Positions 17,208-24,727 of a stretch of DNA of 64,000 nt are shown here, piece by piece (within the stretch, counting starts at the first letter, position 1; every line of letters starts with the position of its first letter). The translations under genes were made by a program, and so were the position numbers. The notes under the pieces were generated by a model, which did no database searches, was not told the DNA's origin, and worked only from the letters and a program-made list of their open reading frames with translations. Source of the DNA: Microcella pacifica (GTDB lineage Bacteria > Actinomycetota > Actinomycetes > Actinomycetales > Microbacteriaceae); assembly GCF_009371975.2 (NCBI RefSeq), contig NZ_VIKT02000013.1, positions 1-64,000 on the forward strand, in the 5' to 3' direction.

Positions 17208-17866
17208 GAGATTGCTCGTTCTATTGTCTTCACCATTGTTGTCGCCATCCGGGCGTTGGCCAACGAACCGACAACAAGCTCGGCATTGTTGAGTTGGACC
17301 TGGCCCGCCTTGATGGGTGCACAGTCCGCTACTCGCTTAAGTACATCCTCATGACTGTGCGAATAATCGGAAACTTGGTCAGCGAATGTCCCCACCAGAA
17401 GTACGCTCGGCTTCGGGCCGCTCATGCTCTTCAGCCAGACCTTCAGGAGTGTGAGGTGCGAAGTCACTAGCTGAATCGTCGCGACATCCCCGCTCGCGAT
17501 CAGATCAGCTCTGAATAGGTACCACACCTGATCGGAACTCTCGAAGGCTGCTCGCCACGTGGGAAACGCGACACCATCATGACCAGGCATATCCTTCGGA
17601 ATCGCAAACCGAACGTCCTTTCCCTTGAGCCTCAACGTGAACTCCATGCCGGGCTCGGGGTCAACTGTGTACTTCGATCTCTTCGGTGGTTTCCCGTCAC
17701 GAAGCGTCTGAAACAAAGTGGTCTTGCCCACCCGCTGAGCTCCGAGAATTGTCAGCTTTTTGTTGGCCAGGAACCTTAGGAGGCGATTGATGGCGAGCAC
17801 CAGTCCAGCCGCGCCGACTGCGGAGAACGCGACAGCAGCCGCAACGATGATCACCGGAACTGGCAT
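17204..17866 (-). CDS. Membrane-anchored small GTPase-like P-loop protein
   Basis: 220 residues from ATG 17866, chosen because AGGAGGT lies 7 nt upstream; an earlier in-frame start at 17926 adds 20 unlikely residues. One N-terminal hydrophobic helix (VIIVAAAVAFSAVGAAGLVL) is followed by a small-GTPase fold: G1 GAQRVGKTT, G3 DMPGHD, and a G4-like GTFAD in place of NKxD. Size and motifs recall Arf/SRPRB-like bacterial GTPases. First gene of a tightly coupled three-gene operon in the defence island. Substrate is presumably GTP, but the degenerate G4 leaves specificity open. Confidence 0.75.
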   Translation of the reverse strand: MPVPVIIVAAAVAFSAVGAAGLVLAINRLLRFLANKKLTILGAQRVGKTTLFQTLRDGKPPKRSKYTVDPEPGMEFTLRLKGKDVRFAIPKDMPGHDGVAFPTWRAAFESSDQVWYLFRADLIASGDVATIQLVTSHLTLLKVWLKSMSGPKPSVLLVGTFADQVSDYSHSHEDVLKRVADCAPIKAGQVQLNNAELVVGSLANARMATTMVKTIERAIS

Positions 17867-18138
17867 CGTGCAGACCTCCTGGCGGTCGAAGACTTGGGGA
17901 CTCGTTTTGGCCGGGCAGCACGACATAGAGCGCGGCTCGGCGAGTCTTGTTCGCGTTTCACCCTAGTCGTCGTCCCGGACAGCAGCCGCATATCAGGGCC
18001 ACGTGACAACAAATTCGGTCGAGTGGTAGCCCAAGGGCTTCCAGGCACGCCGGGTTCGTCGATTCTTGGTCGGTCGCCTAGCAGCGTCGCAAAGGCCTGT
18101 GCCACGCGAGGTGATCCGATTCGCCACCTGCACCCCGC

Positions 18139-18693
18139 ACCTTCGAGGGCTGCGACCTACAGTTATTCGACGACCTCGGCGAGATGCACGTCGCCATCCG
18201 CGAGCGCGACGCCGAACACGGGCTCGCGCGCCTCGTCGCCGGCTACGCGTGGGAGTGGAAGAGCAAGAACGACCCCACCGCCTACGACATCGAACTCGAC
18301 GGGCCCCAGTTGCGGTGGAACACGACCGCCACCGACTGGATCGCCTCCAAGACCTCGCTCGACGAAGTCGGCTCCATCCATACGGTGCAGGGCTACGACC
18401 TCAACTACGCCGGCGTCATCATCGGCAACGACCTGCAGTGGGACGAGGATGCTCAGCGACTCGTCGTCGACCGGGACAGGTACTTCGACAAGAAGGGGAA
18501 AGAGAACAACCCCACCCTCGGCCGGACGTACAGCGATGAGGATCTGCTGCGGTATGTCTGCAATGTGTACGCGGTGCTGATGACTCGTGGGATTCGGGGG
18601 ACGTTCGTTTTCGCGGTCGATCCTTACCTTCGCCGCCAGCTTCAAGTCCCCGTGGAGCGGCGCCGTAGCCCACGGAACGAGGGACGGCGGTAG
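18139..18693 (+). pseudogene. DUF2075 helicase-like protein, C-terminal remnant
   Basis: The open frame reads TFEGCDLQLFDDLGEMHVAI, then EVGSIHTVQGYDLNYAGVII and NNPTLGRTYSDEDLLRYV, YAVLMTRGIRGT. These are signature segments of the C-terminal part of DUF2075 (schlafen-like P-loop helicase) proteins, usually 400-600 residues or more. The Walker A half is missing and the frame is closed by a stop at 18112, so this is a 5'-truncated relic. The final 20 residues are arginine-rich and may be read past the ancestral end. It marks an earlier deletion or recombination in the island. Confidence 0.75.
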
Positions 18694-18739
18694 CTTAATG
18701 GGTGGCCTTGTCACGGCGGTCGTGTCTAGGAGTTGTCCG

Positions 18740-18790
18740 GCGTGGAACGCTCGCGACCAACGAGCGAACGCGTAGGTTTCAATCCACGCC
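18740..18790. repeat. Nested inverted repeat ending in a type I-C CRISPR-repeat-like sequence
   Basis: GGCGTGGA (18740-18747) pairs with TCCACGCC (18783-18790), and inside it CGCTCG (18749-18754) pairs with CGAGCG (18761-18766). The right arm contains GTTTCAATCCACGC (18776-18789), identical to the terminal part of many type I-C CRISPR repeats. Only one copy exists, so no array is claimed. Confidence 0.45.
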
Positions 18791-18856
18791 AAGCAAGATC
18801 GGGGCCGAAATGTCGAGACGCCTAAGCGATGGTCAGGTCGAAGGCAGGGCTATACC

Positions 18857-20029
18857 TTGGACGTGCTAATCAACGGGAGACGTGTTTCGATCTCGCGAGC
18901 CGTGTTCACCGAGCTTCTTGGGAACTCTGTCGTGAATGATCGTGCGCCTTACCATCGCGCTCTTGAGCGGAGCGAGATCCAGTACACCGACCTCGTGGAT
19001 CTTGCACGCAAGGCAGAGGTGCCGCATCCACTTTTTTTCGCATCTGTCGCGATGGTGCGGGCGCAGGTGGCATCCAAGACAGAGAAGCTACTGCAAGGCG
19101 TGGCTCCTGAGACTTTCACCGTGAATACCAGAACCACGATCAAGCTCCGCGACGTGGAGCTCATCATCAAAGACCTCCTCCGAAAGCAGTCGCTCGCAAA
19201 GAAGTACGATCCATCACTCGTCAAGAACAGGATCGTCGGGCTGCTTCGTAAGCGCGGCGCCAATGTGCGCCAGGATGCCGACAAACTCGTGACGGCACTT
19301 GGCCTCGAAATGGACACGTTTCGACGAGCCCGGACAAAGGAAATCGCGCTTGAGATCCTCATCGATCATCTGGAGGCGAACCAAGTTCTCGTGTCGCGCA
19401 GCGTGCGCGGATACATGCCCCAGATTTTGGATGGAGTGCACTTCAGCGGCATGACCGTTAGGGACCCGAAGGTGCCGTACATCTTTCTTGCCGGCGGCGA
19501 CCACGGTGATTTCCAAGACCCGCCCGGGCGCCAAATATTCACTCTCACGCTAATGGCCGTACTCGTCGCACGAGGAATCTTCGCTCCGGTTTCCTACGAC
19601 GCGAATAGTCATGCTCCCGAAGCTGGCCGCGAGTACGACCTGGTTGGCGAGATACTAATGCCCGCCGATCACCTTCGACACTTTTCCTTCGACAGCCTCG
19701 ACGCGGTGAAGGTCGCGGCAGAGGCTTTCCACGTCACCCCAAGTGCAGTGGTGGTGCGGGCGATGCGACTCGGCGAGCTAGGCGCTAAGTCTGCACTCAC
19801 ACATCTCGGTCAACTCGAGGTCGAGTTCAGCGCTCGACAGAAACCTGGGCCACGCCGTCAGCCGACGCCCGTGAATGCGATCCGGAAGTACAGCGGCAGA
19901 GCGCTGACCTCACGGATGCTTAGCGCTGTCCAGGATCGACGGCTCTCCGAGAAGGAGTTCTGCCGCGTTGTCTGCCTCAACCGGCTCTCTCCTGCCGACC
20001 TTGGCGATCTCAAGGCGGCGGTCAGATGA
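18857..20029 (+). CDS. ImmA/IrrE-like protein lacking the HExxH zinc site
   Basis: 390 residues. The region around 215-275 has the shape of an ImmA/IrrE peptidase domain, including a 'E.DLVGEILMPADHLR' block like the conserved 'E..AN.FAAELLMP' that follows the zinc site. Where HExxH should be, the sequence reads IFTLTLMAVLVARG, so the protein is probably not a metalloprotease. The N-terminal half is helical, with 'DLVDLARKAEVPHPLFFA' recalling the domain preceding ImmA in antitoxins. Stop overlaps the next gene's ATG (ATGA), a typical antitoxin-toxin arrangement with the PIN protein. Confidence 0.6.
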   Translation: MDVLINGRRVSISRAVFTELLGNSVVNDRAPYHRALERSEIQYTDLVDLARKAEVPHPLFFASVAMVRAQVASKTEKLLQGVAPETFTVNTRTTIKLRDVELIIKDLLRKQSLAKKYDPSLVKNRIVGLLRKRGANVRQDADKLVTALGLEMDTFRRARTKEIALEILIDHLEANQVLVSRSVRGYMPQILDGVHFSGMTVRDPKVPYIFLAGGDHGDFQDPPGRQIFTLTLMAVLVARGIFAPVSYDANSHAPEAGREYDLVGEILMPADHLRHFSFDSLDAVKVAAEAFHVTPSAVVVRAMRLGELGAKSALTHLGQLEVEFSARQKPGPRRQPTPVNAIRKYSGRALTSRMLSAVQDRRLSEKEFCRVVCLNRLSPADLGDLKAAVR

Positions 20030-20469
20030 ACGAAGAACGTTATCTGCTCGACAACAACGCACTCTCCCACCTCACCGCGCCCCAACGTTCGAGTACTTTC
20101 TTCTACGACCGGTGCCACCTTCCGTCCGAGATCGTTTACGAGGCGCAGGGATACCCTGATGCGAACGAATTCAAAAACGTCGAGTATCCGACAACCTCGC
20201 GAGTGCTTTCGCACCTAAGCGCGGTGATGGCGACCGTTCCTGCGGACGACATATCGCTCGTGAATCTCTACTCGAACAAGGGCGCGGCCGATCCGATGCT
20301 CATCGCCTGCGCGCTCGACGGCATGGAGGAAGCCGCCTCGCACCTGTGGGGTCCGACTTGGGTCGTCGTCTCGAACGACCATGCGGTGCGGGCCAAAGCT
20401 ACGGAGCTCGGTGTCGAGTCGTGCACGAGAGAGGAATTCCTCGCTAAGACCAAGGATCAGTGGAAATAG
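20026..20469 (+). CDS. PIN-domain protein (putative toxin ribonuclease)
   Basis: 147 residues with a PIN-like acidic set: YLLDNNALSHL (first Asp at about residue 9), LPSEIVYEA (Glu), GAADPMLIACAL (Asp) and VVVSNDHAVRAKA (Asp). PIN toxins cleave RNA with metal ions held by these carboxylates. It follows an ImmA/IrrE-like gene with a 4-bp overlap, which recalls DUF4411-type PIN modules. Toxicity and RNA target are inferred only. Confidence 0.7.
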   Translation: MNEERYLLDNNALSHLTAPQRSSTFFYDRCHLPSEIVYEAQGYPDANEFKNVEYPTTSRVLSHLSAVMATVPADDISLVNLYSNKGAADPMLIACALDGMEEAASHLWGPTWVVVSNDHAVRAKATELGVESCTREEFLAKTKDQWK

Positions 20470-20744
20470 CTGGCGCTCGATCCGCGAAGGCCTTGCAGTG
20501 GCAGGAGCTTTCACTAGCGGAGTGCTGCCAGTGACGAGCCGCAATTCCACTGAGCTGCTGACTAACGAGTAGGTAGACAATCTGCCCCCGACGGATGTCT
20601 AGGACAAACTTGCGGTGCCGTGGCCCACTATGCGAAGCCGTTGTAGTCCCCCTCTCGTGGCGAACCCGACATTACTGCGACGCAAATGCCGACCACCCCT
20701 TAGTCCGCCAGAGAGCACGATACGACGGCAAGACACGTTGACGA
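20470..20744. other. Intergenic, no gene seen
   Basis: About 275 bp between the PIN gene and the stop of the next minus-strand gene. Coding potential is low in all frames and no RNA, repeat or clear terminator was found by eye. Confidence 0.4.
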
Positions 20745-21746
20745 TCAGCGCCGCGCGAGCTGTGCAGTTAATGCGCTCATGACAACCGTGGCCGCAGGCG
20801 ATTCGAATCCTTCCGGGACCAGACCCAACCTGTGCACCAGTTGATCGCCATTTTCAGCGCGGCCATCGCCGTGCCTCCCTAACTCTTCCACATTCAACAA
20901 GCCAAACCATACGAGCGTTTTGCGAGCCGAAGAAAATATGTCGCGATGAATCCCGTAGTTCTGGAGCCGAATTTCGGGAGGCATTACCAAAAGTCCACCG
21001 TCCCGCCAGCCTTCCCTGGCGCACGCCACCATTAGCAGAATCGCGATCTCCGAATCTTCGAGGACATGAAGCCAACCATTCGCGATCAATCCGGCAGGGA
21101 ATGTAAACGTCGGCTCGGCTTTAGTCGGCACCCGGTATTCCTCATGTTCTCCAATTGCCTCGACACCTCGCTCGTTGAGGAGCACGAATTTCTCGAAGCG
21201 ATTCCGCTCACCTGGGCGACCAGGGATATCTACGAGGCCGGCTTCCTCAAGCGAGAGGAGCGCGTTCCGCACAATGCGCGCGCGCTTGTCACGCGCCGTC
21301 AGAAAGACACCGCCGCTATTGCTGTTCGTCGCGTCGGAGGCAATCAAGTCTGTCCAGCCCCAGGCGCTTGTGTGTCCAGCGACCTCGAAACCGAACTCGA
21401 CAAGTTTCGCTTTAGCGCCCGCGCGGCGTCGAGTCTGCACGAGCGCGATGAGAGTCAAGATGAACCGCAATGCCGAGCCGCGGCTACTCATGAGTCGAGT
21501 CGCAGGAGGACGCAACTCACGCGGGAGTGCTTTGCGGTCGGACGCAAGAGTGCCGGCTGCCAGCGCCCGGTAGGAGAAACCCTCGCGGATTAGCAGTCCT
21601 GTCGGAGGCAGCTCTCCCCGCATCGAACTGTAGACCCGATTGATTCCCGCATTCTGCTGAATGAGATCCAAGCGGCGGAGCCGCGATTCTAGCTTCGCAG
21701 CCTCTTTCGCCGTGGGGGCCCGTGAAAAATCAACAGTGAGAACCAA
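20745..21746 (-). CDS. Hypothetical protein with winged-helix-like segments
   Basis: 333 residues, TTG start at 21746 with GGAG upstream. No family recognised. The segment RIVRNALLSLEEAGLVDIPG (about 158-177) looks like the recognition part of a winged helix, and the second half (LHVLEDSEIAILLMVACA, IHRDIFSSARKTLVWFGLLN) has a similar helical pattern, so it may be a two-domain DNA-binding protein related to replication or regulation. That is a structural guess only. No signal peptide or membrane helix. Confidence 0.6.
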   Translation of the reverse strand: MVLTVDFSRAPTAKEAAKLESRLRRLDLIQQNAGINRVYSSMRGELPPTGLLIREGFSYRALAAGTLASDRKALPRELRPPATRLMSSRGSALRFILTLIALVQTRRRAGAKAKLVEFGFEVAGHTSAWGWTDLIASDATNSNSGGVFLTARDKRARIVRNALLSLEEAGLVDIPGRPGERNRFEKFVLLNERGVEAIGEHEEYRVPTKAEPTFTFPAGLIANGWLHVLEDSEIAILLMVACAREGWRDGGLLVMPPEIRLQNYGIHRDIFSSARKTLVWFGLLNVEELGRHGDGRAENGDQLVHRLGLVPEGFESPAATVVMSALTAQLARR

Positions 21747-21931
21747 ACATCGCTCCGAACTAGATCATTTCATTCTGAACGTTTCAACCAGCCAGAAGCA
21801 TCCGTTAGCTCGTTGCTATGTGACGGTTCTGGCCGGTTAAGGCGTAACTGCATCATACCTGCACGCAAGCCGACGGTGTGCGTTACTTGGCTGTGAAATC
21901 GAGAAGCCGTCGTTGGAGGAGGTGCAGGTCG

Positions 21932-22138
21932 ATGGGAGCGAAGAGCGCCGCGAGGGACGACTCGGGCCGCAAGGTAGGAATGTGGTCCGCCATCGCCGAC
22001 GCAGTGCAATCGGGCTGGGGCTCAACTGTGCGCCTACTACTGGTGATCCTTGCACTTGGCATCGTCTTGACCAACATCGCCCTCGCTGCCAGCGAGAGCA
22101 GCGTCGGGTTCGCTTTTCGAAAGGTGCTCGGGGAATGA
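21932..22138 (+). CDS. Small single-pass membrane protein
   Basis: 68 residues. The ATG at 21932 is chosen because GGAGGAGGT (21915-21923) lies 8 nt upstream, the best ribosome site in the neighbourhood. A basic N-terminus is followed by one helix (VRLLLVILALGIVLTNIALA). No family recognised. Could be a small toxin or membrane accessory; nothing in the sequence decides this. Confidence 0.5.
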   Translation: MGAKSAARDDSGRKVGMWSAIADAVQSGWGSTVRLLLVILALGIVLTNIALAASESSVGFAFRKVLGE

Positions 22139-22455
22139 TCCTGAGGTCGCAGAGCGCACCTTTGCAGTCCACTCGGGAGACTTCGCCGTTGCGGCTCTCG
22201 AGCGAACTGTATAGCGAATGTTGCGGAGGCCTACGCGACACTGCCCGGACTTCGAGGTGTGTAGCTCTTGAGCCTCGCAGAGTGGGCGGAACGATTCGAC
22301 GCTCGCGGCGCCGAGCGGTGCTCGGCACCGGTGGCCGCCTGGCAGGTTGTGGATTTGTCCCCACCGGCTCCCCCACACGCTGCTACGCAACGCGTGGGGC
22401 CCCTCGCGCGGCGTGGGCCCACCTGCTCGCAGGTCCGAGCTACCCGCCCGGGAAA
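22139..22455. other. Intergenic beside tRNA-Pro, no gene supported
   Basis: About 320 bp on the 3' side of the tRNA. Frames here are short and unlike any protein I know. As this is where tRNA-targeted islands insert, it may contain a decayed attachment region, but no repeat of the tRNA 3' end was seen in the window. Confidence 0.4.
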
Positions 22456-22494
22456 CGACGAAGAGGGCCGGATGATATCCGGCCCTCTTCGTCG
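22456..22494 (-). terminator. Perfect 18-bp hairpin after tRNA-Pro
   Basis: The arms 22456-22473 and 22477-22494 are perfectly complementary with a 3-nt loop, starting 1 nt after the encoded CCA end of the tRNA and followed on the minus strand by TTTCCC. It is most likely the tRNA transcription terminator. Confidence 0.75.
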
Positions 22495-22495
22495 T

Positions 22496-22572
<77 letters not shown>

Positions 22573-22666
22573 TGGCTGGCCCGGAGAGGGTGGGCCGGGA
22601 GCAAGCTTAGCGGAGGTGGAGGGGTGGTGCGTGCGGGCCCCCGAGCAACCTCGACGAGCTTCGCCG

Positions 22667-23551
22667 TCAACGGGCGACTAGCGCAGTCAGAGTATTCGGG
22701 TCGTGGGCGGGGAGGAGGCGCAGGGTTGGGTTCAGGGACTGGAGGGCCACTAGGCGACGGGCCGTGTCCAACTGCACAGCGCGGTCTCCTACGTCGGGCA
22801 CGACTGCGCGCGGCAAGAGGCTCGGGTCGTAGGTGGCGTCTCCTACGAGGAGGAGAGGCGGAGCATCCGGTCGGCGGATCAGGAGGCTCATCGAGCCCGG
22901 AGAATGGCCGGGGGTGGGCAGGAGGAGCAGCGTGCCGTCGCCGTGGATGTCGTGGGCGGCGCCGAAGGGGGCGAGCAGCGGGTCGTCCGTGGGGGTGAAC
23001 GAGACCGGGGTGAAGGTGGCGGTGGGCGGGGCCACGTGCTCGGGCAGGATGCCGTGCAGCTGCGGGGTCTTCTCGTCGAGCAGGGCCAGCTCGGCCGCAG
23101 CCACCAGAATCGGCGTGGAGGCCAGCTGCGGTACACCACCGGCATGATCCTGGTGCAGGTGCGACAGAGCGGCGAACGACAGCGACGAGACCGGATGCCC
23201 GATCTCCGCCAGCTGCGTCGCCAGATCGTGCTCGGGGCTCACCTCGAAGCGCGCCTGCCGCCGGTACACCCAGCCGAGCGGTCCGCGCGGGTAGAAGTCG
23301 GGGTCGGTCACCGAAGCGAGCGGTTGGCCCGTGTCGAACAGCACCGTGCCGCGCTTGTGCTCGACGACGAACACGTGCACGGGCAACCAGTCGCTCCACG
23401 TGCGGGCCGTGAGCGTCCACCACAGCATGGGCGTGCCCGAGCCGGCGATGTTCTTCGGCCGCACCTGCACGCGGCCCACCGTGAGGGCGTGCACGGCGCC
23501 GACCGGGCCGGAGGGCGGTGCGGGGGCGACCGCGCGAGCAGGAGCTGACAT
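22667..23551 (-). CDS. MBL-fold metallo-hydrolase (N-acyl-homoserine lactonase-like)
   Basis: 294 residues. The metal-binding signature HLHQDHAGG (HxHxDH) is complete near residues 133-141, with a downstream histidine in 'LPTPGHSPGSMSL' and an aspartate in LLVGDATYD. This set supports a dinuclear zinc hydrolase. The N-terminal arrangement resembles AHL lactonases (AiiA/AttM group), but the same fold covers many substrates, so lactonase activity is only possible. It stands alone next to the tRNA. The frame is intact, and no signal peptide is present. Confidence 0.85.
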   Translation of the reverse strand: MSAPARAVAPAPPSGPVGAVHALTVGRVQVRPKNIAGSGTPMLWWTLTARTWSDWLPVHVFVVEHKRGTVLFDTGQPLASVTDPDFYPRGPLGWVYRRQARFEVSPEHDLATQLAEIGHPVSSLSFAALSHLHQDHAGGVPQLASTPILVAAAELALLDEKTPQLHGILPEHVAPPTATFTPVSFTPTDDPLLAPFGAAHDIHGDGTLLLLPTPGHSPGSMSLLIRRPDAPPLLLVGDATYDPSLLPRAVVPDVGDRAVQLDTARRLVALQSLNPTLRLLPAHDPNTLTALVAR

Positions 23552-23586
23552 GGGGTCAGTCTGGCACCGAGGTCGCTCGGCCGGGC

Positions 23587-24048
23587 TCAGAACGGCGTGA
23601 GATGCGGCAGCACGAGGCGGGCCGCCCGCACCGCCTCCTGCGCGACAGCGATCGCATCCCGCGCATCGTCCGCCGTCGCTGACGGGGTGTCGACGGACGG
23701 GTACTCGTTGTCGTTGCGCGCGCGACGAGGGCGGTCTACCTGGCGGCCGATCCGATTCGGCGGGTCGAGCTGGGCAGACGCCGCCTCCGTGACGGCGATG
23801 TGGCCTCCCGAACGGGTGGGCCGGATGCCCTGCGCGAGCAGCAGCGAGGTGAATACCTTGCGCGCCGCGTCGTAGGCGAGGGCGAGCGCGCCGACCGGAT
23901 CCTCCCCCACGATCATCCTTGCTGCCACGATGTGGGTCTCGCAGAGCTCCGAGGAGCGCTCAGCGAACTCGGGCTGCGCGGTGACTGTCTCGAGTTCTCC
24001 GCGGTGCAGAAGCTGCTCGATCGTCGCTTGGCCTTGCTCCCACGTCAT
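23587..24048 (-). CDS. HEPN-domain protein, toxin of a HEPN/MNT pair
   Basis: 153 residues, all-helical. Features of HEPN toxins: a helical N-terminal half with 'ALAYDAARKVFTSLLLAQGI' and a later RNDNEYP, which corresponds to the RX4-6H-type site with tyrosine in place of histidine, as in some HEPN/MNT toxins. HEPN proteins are usually ribonucleases; here the altered motif might mean a target for modification by the partner. Its start overlaps the MNT gene stop by 4 bp. Confidence 0.75.
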   Translation of the reverse strand: MTWEQGQATIEQLLHRGELETVTAQPEFAERSSELCETHIVAARMIVGEDPVGALALAYDAARKVFTSLLLAQGIRPTRSGGHIAVTEAASAQLDPPNRIGRQVDRPRRARNDNEYPSVDTPSATADDARDAIAVAQEAVRAARLVLPHLTPF

Positions 24049-24635
24049 GCGTTTCCTCCGGTGTCGACGTCAAGGTCGACCCATGTTCGCGCACGCACCG
24101 TCGCAACGAACGGATCATCCACAGTCGCCCATCGCTCCGGGGTGATCGTTGTGGCATTCACCTCCCGACGCAGTCGACCCTCTGCCCGCCTCAGAGCGTC
24201 GTAGAGCTCGTCGCGATCGTGTCGCCCGATCACAAGCACGTCGATGTCGCCCGGTGGCGGGCCGGGCTCACCACGGCGACGCGCCGCCCACGAGCCGAAG
24301 AGCACCGCCTGCACGATGCCCGGCACCGACGAGAGCTCGCGCGCGACGACGGGCTGCGGCCCGTGCGTGAACATCGCGATCTCGCGCACCACCTCGGCGA
24401 GAGGGTGGCGCACGTTGAGACTGTAGACCGCTCGACGGCCCACCGGGGTCGCCTCGATGATCTCAGCGTCATGCAGACGGGCGAGCTCGCGCGTCACCGT
24501 GGGCAGGCTCGCGTCGACGTGCCGCGCCAAGTCGGCCGCCGTCTCCCCCCGTTCGCTGAGCTCAAGAGCGGCAAGGACCTCCCCTTGCGTTTCGGATCGC
24601 AGAAGAGGGAACAGCGCGGGTGCCTTAACTTTCAT
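24045..24635 (-). CDS. MNT nucleotidyltransferase antitoxin with N-terminal winged helix
   Basis: 196 residues. Residues 1-75 form an ArsR/MarR-like winged helix (TAADLARHVDASLPTVTREL). Residues 105-160 are a minimal nucleotidyltransferase with GSWAARRRG and the paired aspartates of DIDVLVIG, the GSx(10)DxD signature. In HEPN/MNT systems the MNT protein neutralises the HEPN toxin, in known cases by AMPylating it. The fused winged helix suggests that this antitoxin also represses its own operon, perhaps at the dyad 24631-24667. Followed by the HEPN gene with an ATGA overlap. Confidence 0.82.
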   Translation of the reverse strand: MKVKAPALFPLLRSETQGEVLAALELSERGETAADLARHVDASLPTVTRELARLHDAEIIEATPVGRRAVYSLNVRHPLAEVVREIAMFTHGPQPVVARELSSVPGIVQAVLFGSWAARRRGEPGPPPGDIDVLVIGRHDRDELYDALRRAEGRLRREVNATTITPERWATVDDPFVATVRARTWVDLDVDTGGNA

Positions 24636-24678
24636 AAAACAGAGGCTAGCAGTCTTTTATTGCAAGTAGACTCGGTGC
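24628..24678. promoter_or_regulatory. Divergent control region between MNT/HEPN and Wadjet
   Basis: An imperfect dyad, CTTTCATAAAA (about 24629-24639) against TTTTATTGCAAG (about 24655-24666), spans the MNT start. On the plus strand TAGACT (24667-24672) with ATG exactly 6 nt later (24679) is a leaderless-type promoter ahead of jetA; that ATG opens a 13-codon ORF ending TAG at 24718. Confidence 0.45.
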
Positions 24679-24727
24679 ATGGGGGACGATGTCGAGCGTC
24701 GTCCTCCGCCCGTACGCTAGACGCGAC

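Noticed and set aside
18776-18789. CRISPR array
   Set aside because: Only one repeat-like end, with no spacing pattern and no cas gene in the window.
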